From positions 1-64,000 of the forward strand of contig CAJUJQ010000001.1 in the NCBI GenBank assembly GCA_910586575.1: 64,000 nucleotides of DNA. Reading direction: 5' to 3'. The stretch's first letter is position 1. Each line of letters starts with the position of its first letter. The DNA comes from an uncultured Clostridia bacterium. Lineage in GTDB: Bacteria > Bacillota > Clostridia > Oscillospirales > Butyricicoccaceae. Shown here in pieces: positions 1 through 9,629 of the stretch. The position numbers and the translations under genes are program-made. The notes below the pieces were generated by a model that worked only from the letters and a program-made list of their open reading frames with translations, was not told where the DNA came from and did not search any database.

Positions 1-54
1 GACCGCCCGCCGCGCAGGCGAACCGAACGGCAAACTTTAACGCACACGAGTATA
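1..54 (-). repeat. MITE-like element, copy 1 (truncated by window edge)
   Basis: This is the reverse complement of the left end of the elements at 30063-30276 and 58946-59142: on the minus strand it begins TATACTCG and continues through the same AAAGTTTGCCG block. It matches copy 2 in carrying the GGC-GGCGGTC stretch that copy 3 lacks. The rest lies outside the window. It sits directly upstream of the alpha-galactosidase gene. Confidence 0.85.
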
Positions 55-93
55 ACTACATTCATTCACATCCCAGACAAAGAGGTGTATCTT

Positions 94-2124
94 ATGGAAC
101 AAAAACAGGTGACCATTCAAATCCGGCGGCAGAGAGGAAAAACGATTGAGGCCACATTCCCGGTGAACGGGGGCGGCTGCGAAAAGGACGATTTCCGCGC
201 CGATGTACAGGAAGAGCAGCAGGGCGGCTGCCTGCTGGGGCGCTTCTCCCTACAGCTGCACACCGAGCCGATGTGCGTCGGCTGCAACCTGGAAGCGGAA
301 CACCCGATCCGGGTGCTGCTCCCCATGCCGGAAAAGCCCGAGAAAATCACGGCGCTCTATCTGTTTGGCGACTGGTGGACACGCCCCGCCTTTGCGGACA
401 GCTTCGAGGAAATTCCCGACCGGACGCAGACCGCGCTTTTCCGCTATCCCGACCGGTGCGGCTGCTTCGTCCCGATGGTAGGCAGGCAGTTCAAAACCTA
501 TCTGTCCGGCGGGACGGCGGACGCCCTCTGCCTGGATATGCTCGCCGGGATGGGCGGTCAATCCCGCGTTGAGGAGCCGCTGTATTTATACGCCGAAGGC
601 GCAACGGCAGCGGAAGCGGTGCACAAGGCGTTCCGCTGGCTGGCGAAGCACCACAACATCCGCACCCGCGAAGCGCGCCGCCTCCCAGAGCTGTTCCACT
701 ATCTGGGCTGGTGCAGCTGGGACGCGTTTTATACCGAGGTCAGCGAGGACAAGCTCCGCCAGAAAGCGGACGAGCTTTCCGGCAAGCATGTCCCCGTCAA
801 ATGGATGCTGATTGACGACGGCTGGTTTGCGGCAAAGGAAAAGCTGCTCGACGGTTTCCACCCGGACAAAGCGAAATTCCCGCAGGGCTTCCGCCCGATG
901 ATTGACGACATCCGCCGCAAAAACGGCATCCGCTGGTTCGGCGTGTGGCACGCGCTGGGCGGCTACTGGGACGGGATTGCCCCGGACAGCGCGCTGGTCC
1001 CGCAGGAAGCGCCGTACCTGTACCATGCCGTCAACGGAAAAGTGATCCCCAGCCCCAGGACCGGGTGCGGCTTCTATGACGACTGGTACCAACTGCTGAA
1101 CCGCGAGGGAATCGAATTTGTCAAGGTGGATGGGCAAAGCGCATCCCCGCATTATTTTGAGAACTGCATCCCGCTCAGCGAAGCGGCGCGCGGACTGAAC
1201 CGCGAATTGGAGCACGGCGCGTCCCGGATGGATAATGCGGTGATTAACTGCATGGGCATGGCAATGGAAAACGTCCTGACGAGGCCAGTTTCCGCCGTTT
1301 CGCGGAACAGTGACGATTTCTTCCCGCAAAAGGAAGGCTGCTTCACCGAGCACCTGCTGGAGAACGCGTATAACGCCATCTATCACAACGAAATTTACTG
1401 CTGTGACTGGGATATGTTCTGGACACAGCATCCGGACGCGGTCAAGCACAGCCTGCTCCGCGCCGTCAGCGGCGGGCCGGTCTATTTCAGCGACCGCGTG
1501 GGCAAAACCGTCCCGGAGGTACTGCGTCCGCTGGCGTATACCGACGGCAGATTGCTGATGATGGACCGTTCCGCGAAGCCGACCGAGGACTGTATTTTCA
1601 CCGACCCGACCAAAGAGGGCATCCTGAAGCTGCAAAACACAGCTCCCTGGGGCAGCGTGAAGGCGGGCGGCATCGCGGCGTATAACCTGACCTGCACGGC
1701 GCAAACCGCAGGATTTTCCCCGGCGGAGATTGACGGGCTGGAAGCCTGTAGCCGGTACTGGGTGTATGATTTCTTCGGGCGGCGCGCGGCAGCCGTGGAA
1801 CGCGGCGGGACATATCCGGTTTCCCTGGATGCGGACGGCTTTGCGTGGTTCGTCGTGCTGCCATACGGCAGCAACGGCGCGTGTCTCGGCCTGCTGGAAA
1901 AATACGCCGGGTTTTCCGCAGTAGAAAGCGTGCGCACGGAAGCAAACGTCCAGACGATTGTCCTGCATGAATCGGGCACGGTGGGATGGCTGTCCGAACG
2001 CGCGCCCAAGAAAATCCATGTCAACGCGCGGGATATGACCGGCAGCCTGCTGCAAAGAGATACGCTTTTCACACTGCCCCTCCCCACAGAAGCTGGGGCC
2101 ACGGTGATTTCCGTTTCCTGGTAA
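94..2124 (+). CDS. GH36 alpha-galactosidase, raffinose synthase/Sip1 type
   Basis: Predicted 676-residue cytoplasmic glycoside hydrolase of family GH36, in the raffinose-synthase/seed-imbibition (Sip1) branch, likely acting on alpha-galactosides such as raffinose. The TIM-barrel core shows LGWCSWDAF near residue 205, the nucleophile Asp in FVKVDGQ at about residue 346, and the acid/base SDDF motif at about 405-408. No signal peptide is seen. ATG 94 is chosen because AGAGGTG at 81-87 is a well-spaced ribosome binding site; an in-frame GTG at 85 overlaps that site. No transporter or other sugar gene is adjacent, so the exact substrate is inference. Known family members are either hydrolases or transglycosylases, and sequence alone does not separate them. 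Confidence 0.85.
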   Translation: MEQKQVTIQIRRQRGKTIEATFPVNGGGCEKDDFRADVQEEQQGGCLLGRFSLQLHTEPMCVGCNLEAEHPIRVLLPMPEKPEKITALYLFGDWWTRPAFADSFEEIPDRTQTALFRYPDRCGCFVPMVGRQFKTYLSGGTADALCLDMLAGMGGQSRVEEPLYLYAEGATAAEAVHKAFRWLAKHHNIRTREARRLPELFHYLGWCSWDAFYTEVSEDKLRQKADELSGKHVPVKWMLIDDGWFAAKEKLLDGFHPDKAKFPQGFRPMIDDIRRKNGIRWFGVWHALGGYWDGIAPDSALVPQEAPYLYHAVNGKVIPSPRTGCGFYDDWYQLLNREGIEFVKVDGQSASPHYFENCIPLSEAARGLNRELEHGASRMDNAVINCMGMAMENVLTRPVSAVSRNSDDFFPQKEGCFTEHLLENAYNAIYHNEIYCCDWDMFWTQHPDAVKHSLLRAVSGGPVYFSDRVGKTVPEVLRPLAYTDGRLLMMDRSAKPTEDCIFTDPTKEGILKLQNTAPWGSVKAGGIAAYNLTCTAQTAGFSPAEIDGLEACSRYWVYDFFGRRAAAVERGGTYPVSLDADGFAWFVVLPYGSNGACLGLLEKYAGFSAVESVRTEANVQTIVLHESGTVGWLSERAPKKIHVNARDMTGSLLQRDTLFTLPLPTEAGATVISVSW

Positions 2125-2145
2125 TCCAAGCATCCACATACAACA

Positions 2146-2163
2146 GGAGGGGCAAGCCCCTCC
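2146..2163. other. Perfect GC-rich hairpin without U-tract
   Basis: GGAGGGGC-AA-GCCCCTCC forms an 8-bp perfect stem 22 bp after the alpha-galactosidase stop codon. No T-run follows, so it is not a canonical intrinsic terminator; it may be a transcript-end stabiliser or a short palindromic repeat. Confidence 0.5.
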
Positions 2164-2243
2164 CCTACGGATTGCTGCCTTGCGTGAGGATGTTATTTGC
2201 ATGGCAGTATTTCCGCGCGTATAAATTGTTTACAACTCTGCCC

Positions 2244-2272
2244 TTGACAAGCCTTCCATTCTATTGTATTAT
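2244..2272 (+). promoter_or_regulatory. Sigma-A promoter for the papain-fold gene
   Basis: TTGACA at 2244-2249, a 17-bp spacer and TATTAT at 2267-2272, 39 bp upstream of the start codon at 2311. Confidence 0.75.
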
Positions 2273-2310
2273 GTCATTAGTGCAACGAAGATTTGAGGGA
2301 GGGTTTCAAA

Positions 2311-2961
2311 ATGATTACTTGGGCACAGCTTTGGGAGGTTCTCTGTGACCTTCCACGTCATAGCATCCTGCACTATATCAACCGCGGGCGGCTGCATTCG
2401 CGCTTTTTCCATCTCGCGTATAATACGCTTGACGACGGCTATCTATATCTTGTCTTTACCTGCTCGAAAAGCGCCGCAAGCGCGGTCATCCAGCAGTTCA
2501 CCCACCGGCAGTATAATCATGTTTCGCTGGCGTTCGACCCGGGGCTGTACACGCTGCTCAGCTACAACGGCGGCCTGTCCTCCGCCGCGCCGGGGCTGAA
2601 CCCCGAGCCAGTTTCCGAGCTGGTACGTGCGCCGGGATCGTCCGCACTGATCTACCGGCTGCGCGCCGGGCGCTGGGAAAAACGGCGTATCCTGGATTTG
2701 GTGCGCATGATTGACTGGGAGGGCAGCGCCTATAACCTGTTAGGGCTGGTCTGCGGGTGCTCACCCCGCCCGAATATCATGTTCTGTTCACAGTTCGTCT
2801 ATACCATGCTTTCCGCCGCCGGTCTGGAGTGGTTCGCCAAACGCGCCGGACGCGTGCGCCCGATGGATTTCCTGGAGCTTGACGACAGTCAGCGGCTGGA
2901 ATTTGTCAGGCGGCTGGACGGCTGCCCGGATACAGCCCCCGAGTATCCTTCCGCTTCGTAA
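2311..2961 (+). CDS. Permuted papain-like (YiiX/NlpC-P60 fold) cysteine hydrolase
   Basis: A 216-residue cytoplasmic protein. The pattern is that of circularly permuted NlpC/P60-like enzymes: a strand ending in YNHVSLAFD carrying the candidate catalytic His, followed about 95 residues later by a helix starting MFCSQFVY with the candidate nucleophile Cys. No signal peptide is visible, which argues against a secreted wall hydrolase and leaves the substrate open (lipid-, peptide- or amide-linked). ATG 2311 follows GAGGGAGGG at 2295-2303; a TTG at 2293 lies inside that region. It has its own strong promoter and no same-function neighbours. Fold assignment is by motif only. Confidence 0.6.
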   Translation: MITWAQLWEVLCDLPRHSILHYINRGRLHSRFFHLAYNTLDDGYLYLVFTCSKSAASAVIQQFTHRQYNHVSLAFDPGLYTLLSYNGGLSSAAPGLNPEPVSELVRAPGSSALIYRLRAGRWEKRRILDLVRMIDWEGSAYNLLGLVCGCSPRPNIMFCSQFVYTMLSAAGLEWFAKRAGRVRPMDFLELDDSQRLEFVRRLDGCPDTAPEYPSAS

Positions 2962-3017
2962 CCATCCGCTGTAATATTTATTTTTAAATATACAATCTGT
3001 AATCGGAGGTTCCCTAT

Positions 3018-3443
3018 ATGATCCGCACATTCCGTCCCCAAGATTTGGATGCCCTGCTGTCGCTTTGGCTGGCAGGCAACCTCGACGCCCATCCCTTCAT
3101 CCCGGTGGAATATTGGAAGGGACAAGCGGACGCCGTCCGTGAACTGCTGCCGCAGGCCGAGCTGCTGGTTTACGATAGCGGGGCTGGCCCGGCGGGCTTC
3201 CTCGGGCTGGACGGCTGCTATATCGCCGGGATTTTCGTAGACCGCGCCGCCCGTTCGCAGGGCATCGGGCGCGCCCTGCTGGATGCCGCGAAGCAGCGCC
3301 GCGATGTCCTCACCCTGCACGTTTACCGGGACAACCCGCGCGCCGCCGCCTTCTACCGGCGTGAGGGCTTCGCCTGCTGCGGGGAACAGGCTGACGCGCA
3401 GACCGGCGCGCCGGAGCTGCTGTTCCGGTGGGCGCGCGGCTAA
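3018..3443 (+). CDS. GNAT family N-acetyltransferase
   Basis: A 141-residue single-domain GNAT protein. It has an N-terminal IRTFRPQDL strand and helix, acetyl-CoA-binding motif A (IFVDRAARSQGIGRALL, with the R-x-x-G-x-G/A loop) around residues 73-90, and the C-terminal NPRAAAFYRREGF motif typical of the family. It transfers an acetyl group to an unidentified amine. The start follows GGAGG at about 3004-3010. It lies 56 bp after the papain-fold gene on the same strand and may be co-transcribed with it. The short YIG/YxHPFI-type N-terminus resembles the YjaB/PhnO-like group, but the acceptor cannot be inferred. Confidence 0.85.
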   Translation: MIRTFRPQDLDALLSLWLAGNLDAHPFIPVEYWKGQADAVRELLPQAELLVYDSGAGPAGFLGLDGCYIAGIFVDRAARSQGIGRALLDAAKQRRDVLTLHVYRDNPRAAAFYRREGFACCGEQADAQTGAPELLFRWARG

Positions 3444-3488
3444 ATTCTTTTTCCCAGCGGCGCACCCCCTAAATTTTCTATTTGCCCA

Positions 3489-3517
3489 TTGCCTGCCCCT
3501 GTTTTTTCTGTTATAAT
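3489..3517 (+). promoter_or_regulatory. Sigma-A promoter for the PilZ gene
   Basis: TTGCCT at 3489-3494, a 17-bp spacer and a perfect TATAAT at 3512-3517, 67 bp before the PilZ start codon. Confidence 0.7.
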
Positions 3518-3583
3518 GATAAATAGGAATCTGTTAATCCTTGTCCCTGCATCATACACAGAATTCGGGAGGCATTTGTTGAT

Positions 3584-4249
3584 ATGGAACTGACGAACTG
3601 CCGCAAGGCGGAAATATATGATTTATCAGATCAGCTGATCTGTGAAGCGGAAGTCACCCGAGCTTCATTTGAGGGCTACCGGCTGATTGTGCCGCGCGAC
3701 TTTGAGCTAAAAGAAAAAACCGAGCTTTATCACATCGTTTTTTTTGACAGTGCCGCCGGGCTGATTCACACGGTCTGTGTACTGGGCGACCCGCTCAATA
3801 TCTCCAAAGAACAACAATCCATCATGTGTATGGTACGGGAGGAAAGGGGCAACAACCAGCGGCGCAGTGATCTGAAGGTTGCGGCTGAGGTCATGATTGA
3901 TGTATCCTGTATCCGCCGTCCCAACACTACCCCCCCGCAGCCACAGCCGCGTCTCCCGGCGCATATCCCGGCAAAAACGGCTAATATCAGCGCGGGCGGC
4001 GTGTATTTCAGCTGCGGCGTCAGCCTGCCGGTCGGCGCGCACGTGCAGTTCCAGCTTCACGAGGCGTCCAGGCCGCTGTTGCTGACCGCCAAAATCCTCC
4101 GTGTGGATGTGCTGGAACCCCTGTCGGACGGTACACCGCAATACGGCTACGGCTGCCAATATATCTATATGAAATCCCAGGCGGAAGCCGAGCTGCGCAG
4201 CTATATTTTCCGCAAGGAGATTGAACTGCGGCGGCGGAACCGCCGATAA
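3584..4249 (+). CDS. PilZ domain c-di-GMP effector (YcgR-like layout)
   Basis: A 221-residue protein with an N-terminal YcgR-like flagellar-brake-type beta region (about residues 1-85) and a C-terminal PilZ domain. The c-di-GMP-binding signature is visible: an Arg-rich RGNNQRRSDLKV segment near residue 88 supplies the RxxxR-type motif, and NISAGG near residue 132 supplies the D/N-x-S-x-x-G motif. YcgR proteins bind c-di-GMP and slow the flagellar motor by contacting the rotor or MotA. Placement beside a large motility locus, with a GGDEF/HD-GYP regulator 5 kb away, fits that role. The partner is inferred. It has its own promoter and a terminator. Confidence 0.85.
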   Translation: MELTNCRKAEIYDLSDQLICEAEVTRASFEGYRLIVPRDFELKEKTELYHIVFFDSAAGLIHTVCVLGDPLNISKEQQSIMCMVREERGNNQRRSDLKVAAEVMIDVSCIRRPNTTPPQPQPRLPAHIPAKTANISAGGVYFSCGVSLPVGAHVQFQLHEASRPLLLTAKILRVDVLEPLSDGTPQYGYGCQYIYMKSQAEAELRSYIFRKEIELRRRNRR

Positions 4250-4256
4250 AAAACAT

Positions 4257-4283
4257 ACGGGCGGTATTCCACGCCCGTTTTTT
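4257..4283 (+). terminator. Intrinsic terminator after the PilZ gene
   Basis: ACGGGCG (4257-4263) pairs with CGCCCGT (4272-4278), followed by a run of T to 4283. Confidence 0.8.
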
Positions 4284-4317
4284 GCTGCCCGTAAACCCGC
4301 AGCCATACCATCCATAC

Positions 4318-4357
4318 AAAAAGACCGGTGCACTGCGCACCGGCCTTTGTTTTTTTC
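4318..4357. terminator. Bidirectional intrinsic terminator
   Basis: A CCGGTGC...GCACCGG stem at 4325-4343 is flanked by A-rich sequence on the left and a T-run on the right, so it can end both the plus-strand PilZ unit and the minus-strand histidine kinase operon that stops at 4407. Confidence 0.75.
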
Positions 4358-4406
4358 CTCAACCAGCCGGATTCCTTCGTCCCGCCCGCAGGCGATACGG
4401 GGCGCG

Positions 4407-6977
4407 CTACTGGATGTAGCGCCTCAGCTGTTTGGCGACTTCCTTAATGTCAATCGGCTTGGAAATATGCGCGTTCATCCCGCAGGCCAGACAACGCTGG
4501 ATGTCCTCCGAAAACGCGTCCGCCGTCATTGCAATAATCGGCAGATCCGCGTCCTCGCGGTCCATCGCACGGATGGCCTTCGCCGCGTCATAACCCGTCA
4601 TAACCGGCATCCGAATATCCATCAGGATTGCATCATAATGGTGCAGCTCCGACTGCGCAAACACTTCCAGGCAAGCCTGTCCGTTTTCCGCACGGTCCAT
4701 CTCGATTTCCAGATCCGAAAGCAGTGCTTCCGCAATCTCCCAGTTCAGGTCATTGTCCTCCGCAATCAAAATCCTGCGACCGCTCAGGCTCTTTTCCGCT
4801 TCCTGCTCCGATTCGAATTGCTCCGAGACAGGTATTGCTTCTTCTTCGGTGACGAACTGCCGCAGCCCGTGGTACAGCGTCGATTTGAACAGCGGCTTCG
4901 AGATAAAGCCTGTTACGCCAGCCTCGTGCGCGTCCTCCTCAATTTCACTCCAGTCATACGCCGATATCAGCAGGATGGGCGTATCCCCGCCGACCTCCTC
5001 GCGGATGCGGCGCGCCGTGGTAATGCCGTCCATATCCGACAGCTTCCAATCGAGCAGGATGATATGATACGGCTCATGATGCTTGTGGCGCTCGCCCACC
5101 ATGCGGATTGCGCTGCCCCCGTCCATCGTCCAGTCCGAACGGACGCCGATTTCAGCCAGCGCCTTCACCGTGCTCTCGCACAGCTGGCGGTCATCATCCA
5201 CCACCAGCATGCTCCAATCCGGAAGCACCATGTCGCGCTCACTGACCGTGGCCTTTTCAAAATCGACCGTTACAAAGAACGTCGTGCCCTTGTCCGGTTC
5301 GCTTTCAATGCGGACCTCGCCTTCCATGGCGTCAATAATAAACTTCGTGATGCTCATCCCAAGGCCCGTGCCCTCAATCTTGTTGACACGGTCGGTCTGT
5401 TCCCGCGTGAAGGAATCGAAAATCTTCTGCTGGAATTCCCTCGACATACCAATACCATCATCCTTGACCGACAGGTGGCAACGGACGTAGTCGTCACCCT
5501 TCGGGGACGGCTCCTGTGTCAGCGCAACCCCAATGTGCCCGCCCTCCGGCGTGAACTTTACCGCGTTGGAAAGGAAATTCAACAGCACCTGGTTCAGGCG
5601 CACGCTGTCACAATATACGTTTTCCGCCTGGATGTCACTAATCACCACGTCAAAGAACTGGTTCTTGACCCGGACCTGTGGCTGCACAATGCTGACGATA
5701 CTTTCCATCGCTTCCCGCAAAGACACCTGGTCCATGTTCAGCGTCATTTTGCCGGATTCAATTTTCGACATATCCAGCACGTCATTGATCAGCCCCAGCA
5801 AATGCTTGCTCGACAGCCCAATCTTTTTCAGGCAGTTCTGTATCTGCTGCTTGTTGTCAATATTGGCGGTCGCAATCGCGGTCATGCCCACAATGGCGTT
5901 CATCGGCGTGCGGATATCGTGGCTCATGCTCGAAAGGAATTCGCTTTTCGCCTTGTTGGCGTGCTCTGCCTCCCGGCGCGCCTGCTGAAGCTCGATAATC
6001 TGCTGGCGTGTCAGCCGCAGATATCCCATAAACACCAGCAGCAGCATAATCAGGATAAGGCCGCAGCCCATCAGCGCCGCACGGATCAGCCCGCCGCCCA
6101 TATTGCTGACAATTTCATCAATCTCGCCATATGGCAGGATTGTCACCAGATACCACTCGGTATAGGGTAGGCTGGTGCAGTATAAGTGCCTGCGTTCCTC
6201 CCCTCCGTCACCGGCAAACATCACGGCGGAATAATCCTTACGCTGAGCCATCGCTTCCTTCAGTTCGCTGATATATTTTTCCGCATTGCCGTCCGGCACT
6301 TCAGCGCGCAGCCGGTCGAAATAACTGTCCCGAAACGCGCTGCCCGAACGGATGACAAAGGCGCCATCCCGGCGGATGATATGCGAGTAAACCAGGCTGT
6401 CTGTCTGGTCAAAGTCAAGCGAAAGAATGGACTCCAGCATGTCCACCGAAACCGCCGCGACCAGCGCAGCGCTTTCCCGTCCATCCTGCATCGGATAACT
6501 TGCCGGAACACCCAGCAGCAACAGCCGCTCGCCTCTTTCACCCGCTCCTGCTGCGACCTTCACCTGCTCCTGCCGCAGGGAATCCAAAAACGGCTGCGGA
6601 TCGGATATCGTGAACAGTTCCCCGCTCAGGAAATCCAGTCTGCCGTCCTCCGCAAGGAAAGCCAGGCTGTTAAAGTCCCTGCTTTCCGCATCATATTTCA
6701 ACCGCTCCCGCATGACTTTGCTGTCCTCCACCTCTTCCGGCGGCATGGCGGAAACAATATTTTTCACATGGGAAATCCGATAGTCGATCGTCGTCGAAAA
6801 ATGCAGGGAAATCCGCTCATTCAGCCCAGCCATATAGAGTGTGCCGACCTCACTAATCGTTTCCTGATTGCTGCGCCGGAGAAACACCGCCATGAACGAA
6901 AAAATGCACACACATACGATGCAAAGGACGCCAAGGCTGATGGTCAGATACTGTGTTGTCCTGTTTTTCAGTTTCAT
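4407..6977 (-). CDS. Hybrid sensor histidine kinase, two receiver domains
   Basis: An 856-residue membrane kinase. It has TM1 at about residues 10-33, a roughly 260-residue extracytoplasmic sensor (Cache-like), TM2 at about 297-318, a HisKA domain with [13 protein letters not shown] (phospho-His near 350), an HATPase domain with its DDGIGM and GTGLGM boxes, and two receivers with [11 protein letters not shown] (Asp near 641) and [11 protein letters not shown] (Asp near 786). BarA/TorS-type kinases pass phosphate His-Asp-His-Asp. The missing HPt step is supplied by the separate protein encoded just upstream (7022-7378), and the output regulator is the first gene of the same operon. ATG 6977 follows AAAGGGAATGGG. 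The ligand is unknown. Confidence 0.9.
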   Translation of the reverse strand: MKLKNRTTQYLTISLGVLCIVCVCIFSFMAVFLRRSNQETISEVGTLYMAGLNERISLHFSTTIDYRISHVKNIVSAMPPEEVEDSKVMRERLKYDAESRDFNSLAFLAEDGRLDFLSGELFTISDPQPFLDSLRQEQVKVAAGAGERGERLLLLGVPASYPMQDGRESAALVAAVSVDMLESILSLDFDQTDSLVYSHIIRRDGAFVIRSGSAFRDSYFDRLRAEVPDGNAEKYISELKEAMAQRKDYSAVMFAGDGGEERRHLYCTSLPYTEWYLVTILPYGEIDEIVSNMGGGLIRAALMGCGLILIMLLLVFMGYLRLTRQQIIELQQARREAEHANKAKSEFLSSMSHDIRTPMNAIVGMTAIATANIDNKQQIQNCLKKIGLSSKHLLGLINDVLDMSKIESGKMTLNMDQVSLREAMESIVSIVQPQVRVKNQFFDVVISDIQAENVYCDSVRLNQVLLNFLSNAVKFTPEGGHIGVALTQEPSPKGDDYVRCHLSVKDDGIGMSREFQQKIFDSFTREQTDRVNKIEGTGLGMSITKFIIDAMEGEVRIESEPDKGTTFFVTVDFEKATVSERDMVLPDWSMLVVDDDRQLCESTVKALAEIGVRSDWTMDGGSAIRMVGERHKHHEPYHIILLDWKLSDMDGITTARRIREEVGGDTPILLISAYDWSEIEEDAHEAGVTGFISKPLFKSTLYHGLRQFVTEEEAIPVSEQFESEQEAEKSLSGRRILIAEDNDLNWEIAEALLSDLEIEMDRAENGQACLEVFAQSELHHYDAILMDIRMPVMTGYDAAKAIRAMDREDADLPIIAMTADAFSEDIQRCLACGMNAHISKPIDIKEVAKQLRRYIQ

Positions 6978-7021
6978 CAGATCCCATTCCCTTTGTATAC
7001 ATTCAAATATCTACCCCGATT

Positions 7022-7378
7022 TCATTGACCGGCAAGGGTACGGATGGCGTCGGCTGTCGCCTGGTAGTCGCCGCGTACCTCTTCTACAAGCGCGGCAACC
7101 TCGTCGTTCCAGTTCCCGTCACGCAGTGCCTCGGTCAGGCGCGCGCTCGAATCCTGAAGGCGGACAAAGCTCAGGTTCTGGCAAACCCCCTTGATGGTAT
7201 GGGCCGCACGGAAAGCCTCCGTATAATTGCCGGACGCAATGGAACTGTTCAGCAGCTCGTAGCTGTCGTCATTGAGGAACTTCAGCACGAATTTCTGCAC
7301 CAGCTTCTCGCTGCGCAGGCGACCGATTACGTCGTCGAAATTGCCGCCCATTGCGGCATAGCATTCTTGCAGTGTCAT
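7022..7378 (-). CDS. HPt domain phosphotransfer protein
   Basis: A stand-alone 118-residue histidine phosphotransfer domain. The phosphorylatable His is in AAHTIKGVCQNL at about residue 56, inside a predicted four-helix bundle, with no other domain. It likely shuttles phosphoryl groups between the hybrid kinase (next gene downstream, 44 bp away) and the REC-HD-GYP-GGDEF regulator (previous gene, 64 bp upstream). ATG 7378 is preferred over an upstream in-frame start at 7483 because AAGGAGA lies 10 nt before it and the longer version would overlap the regulator gene and add no recognisable domain. Confidence 0.85.
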   Translation of the reverse strand: MTLQECYAAMGGNFDDVIGRLRSEKLVQKFVLKFLNDDSYELLNSSIASGNYTEAFRAAHTIKGVCQNLSFVRLQDSSARLTEALRDGNWNDEVAALVEEVRGDYQATADAIRTLAGQ

Positions 7379-7442
7379 GGTTTGTTTCTCCTTATCTAAT
7401 CCATCATTTGCGTGCGGTGCAGCTGCAAACCCTCTATTGATT

Positions 7443-9524
7443 CTACCTATCTTTATTTTCCACGATATCGCCCGTTTTGTCAATAGGCGATATCACAGAA
7501 AGCATCTGGCTCATGGAATCATCATAGAAACGGTATTTCCCGCGCCCGGCGCGCTTGACCGCGTACAGCGCCTGATCCGCCGCACGGAACAGATTATCAT
7601 AAACCCGCCCGACCGTGTCCGCGCACGCAATGCCCATACTGACCGAAATCGTAAAATCCTCATACTGCCCGATCAGCGCGTGGAAAATACGGCTGACAAT
7701 CGGCTCGACCTCTTCCTCGTACCGGACAAAGAACAGGAATTCGTCACCGCCGACGCGGGCCGCGATATCGCTGCCGCGCACGCTTTGTTTCAGCTTCTCC
7801 GCCATATGCTTGAGCACCTCGTCGCCAAACATATGACCGTAGGTGTCGTTCGCCGACTTAAAATGGTCAAGGTCGAAAATCACCAGCGCATAATTACATT
7901 TCAGGTCGTCCAAACGATCCTCAATCAGCTTTTTCGCGCTTGCGTGGTTAAGCAGGCCGGTCATGGCGTCATGCGTAGCCGCCCGTTCCAAATCCTCCAG
8001 GCGGGTACGCGAGTCGTGGATGTCGATGGCCTTGCCGATTGCGCCCTGGTATTCGCGCGGCTCGTCCGGCGACCACATCGCGCGGGCCACCACGCGGTGC
8101 CAGCGGGATTCCTCTCCCAGGTGCAGCTTAAAGTCATACTGAATTACCGGTTTTTCGGGGTCGGTGGCGCGCAGCAGCTTCACCACATCATCCCAGACGT
8201 TCGGTCCAAGCAGCTCCAGAACCCGCGGGTTGTTCCCCGGGTCCATGACCAGCTCGCTGATATCCAGCCGCTCCGCGCCCCATGGGGAGAGCGTCAGCAT
8301 CGGGGGCGAGGTGTTGTACTCGAACTGGATTTCCTGGCTCATCGCCGCGAAGAAGGAATACTTCTCACGTTCGCGTTCCAGCAGCTGGAGCGTGCGCCCG
8401 GATACCGTCAACTCCTCGGAGGACATCATTTCGCGGGCGAGATTGTTCACATCGTCGGTGCTGCCATACGACTTCCCTTCCTTGCCAAGCTCCTCCTGTA
8501 GCCGCGGCGCAACGTCCATCAGGCATTCGAGCACCAGCGGGTTGAACGCGCCGCATTTGCCCGCGACAATCATCTCGACGGCGGTATCATGCGAGAATGC
8601 TTTTTTATAAACGCGTTCGCTGGTCAGCGCGTCGTATACATCCGCCAAAGCAACAATCTGGGCGGAAATCGGGATTTCATCCCCTTTGAGGCCGTCCGGA
8701 TAACCGCGCCCGTCGTAGCGTTCGTGGTGCCAGCGGCAAATCTGATAAGCCGTTTTAACGAGCGGCTCATCCTGGTACATCGTCAGCCCTTCCAGCATAT
8801 CCGCGCCGATACGGGAATGGCTCTTCATGATGATGAATTCCTCATCGGTCAGCTTGCCCGGCTTGTTGAGGATGGCCTCGTCAATCGAAATCTTGCCGAT
8901 ATCGTGCAGCGCGGACGCCGTAGAGATCATGGAAATATCACGCCGGGTCAGCGGATAGCGGTCGGTCCGCTGCACCAGGTTGGTCAGCAGCAGCTCGGTA
9001 AGCGTGTGCACATGGCGCACGTGCTGGCCGCTCTCACCGTTGCGGAATTCAACAATATGGCTGAGGATATCAATCATCAGGTTGCTCTGCTGCTCGTTTT
9101 CGTAAATCTGGTCGGCCACCATGCTGATCAGCTTCTTCTGCTTGGCATACAGCAGGATAGTATTGACCACGCGCCGATGGACGACCAGCGCGTCAAAGGG
9201 GCGGCTGATGAAATCACTGACCCCCAGCTCGTAAGCGCGCTCGACAAAGGCCGAACCGCTTTCCGACGAAATCATAATGACCGGGATGTCCTCGATCCAC
9301 CGGTGCTTGTGCATCATATCGAGCACCCCAAAACCGTCCATCACCGGCATGACCACATCCAGCAGGACCAGCGCGATCTCCACACCATATTTCTGGATAT
9401 TGGCGACACCTTCCACGCCGTTTTCCGCCTCAATAATGTCATACTCCCCGCCGAGGATATCGGTCAGGATTGCGCGGTTCATCTCCGAATCATCGACAAT
9501 TAGAATTTTCTGTTCCATGCTCAT
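7443..9524 (-). CDS. Response regulator with HD-GYP and GGDEF domains
   Basis: A 693-residue regulator: REC (phospho-Asp in LVLLDVVMPVMDG near residue 55), then HD-GYP (HDIGK near 203, HSRIG, then HHERYDGRGYP), a PAS-like segment at about 375-530, and a C-terminal GGDEF domain (RVGGDEF near 590) with a preceding RGSD that fits the product-inhibition I-site five residues before GGDEF. Both the c-di-GMP phosphodiesterase and diguanylate cyclase motifs look intact, so the protein may switch c-di-GMP up or down depending on phosphorylation. ATG 9524 follows GGAGAAGGG. It is first in a regulator-HPt-kinase operon driven by the promoter at 9601-9629. Confidence 0.9.
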   Translation of the reverse strand: MSMEQKILIVDDSEMNRAILTDILGGEYDIIEAENGVEGVANIQKYGVEIALVLLDVVMPVMDGFGVLDMMHKHRWIEDIPVIMISSESGSAFVERAYELGVSDFISRPFDALVVHRRVVNTILLYAKQKKLISMVADQIYENEQQSNLMIDILSHIVEFRNGESGQHVRHVHTLTELLLTNLVQRTDRYPLTRRDISMISTASALHDIGKISIDEAILNKPGKLTDEEFIIMKSHSRIGADMLEGLTMYQDEPLVKTAYQICRWHHERYDGRGYPDGLKGDEIPISAQIVALADVYDALTSERVYKKAFSHDTAVEMIVAGKCGAFNPLVLECLMDVAPRLQEELGKEGKSYGSTDDVNNLAREMMSSEELTVSGRTLQLLEREREKYSFFAAMSQEIQFEYNTSPPMLTLSPWGAERLDISELVMDPGNNPRVLELLGPNVWDDVVKLLRATDPEKPVIQYDFKLHLGEESRWHRVVARAMWSPDEPREYQGAIGKAIDIHDSRTRLEDLERAATHDAMTGLLNHASAKKLIEDRLDDLKCNYALVIFDLDHFKSANDTYGHMFGDEVLKHMAEKLKQSVRGSDIAARVGGDEFLFFVRYEEEVEPIVSRIFHALIGQYEDFTISVSMGIACADTVGRVYDNLFRAADQALYAVKRAGRGKYRFYDDSMSQMLSVISPIDKTGDIVENKDR

Positions 9525-9600
9525 ATCGACCCTTCTCCATTATTGCTTATATGATTATTTGCCGGTATCTGCAAAACGGTTCATACAAAACGATACATAT

Positions 9601-9629
9601 ATTTTACCATACGCTGCCATAAAACGCAA
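9601..9629 (-). promoter_or_regulatory. Sigma-A promoter of the phosphorelay operon
   Basis: On the minus strand TTGCGT (9624-9629), a 17-bp spacer and TAAAAT (9601-9606), about 77 bp upstream of the regulator start codon. Confidence 0.7.

Noticed and set aside
586..2202. A 538-codon open frame on the minus strand across the alpha-galactosidase gene
   Set aside because: Low-complexity Arg/Ala/Pro-rich translation typical of antisense frames in GC-rich DNA; the plus-strand frame has clear GH36 motifs.
4221..6170. A 649-codon plus-strand frame opposite the hybrid kinase
   Set aside because: It is antisense to well-supported HisKA, HATPase and receiver domains and has no family resemblance.
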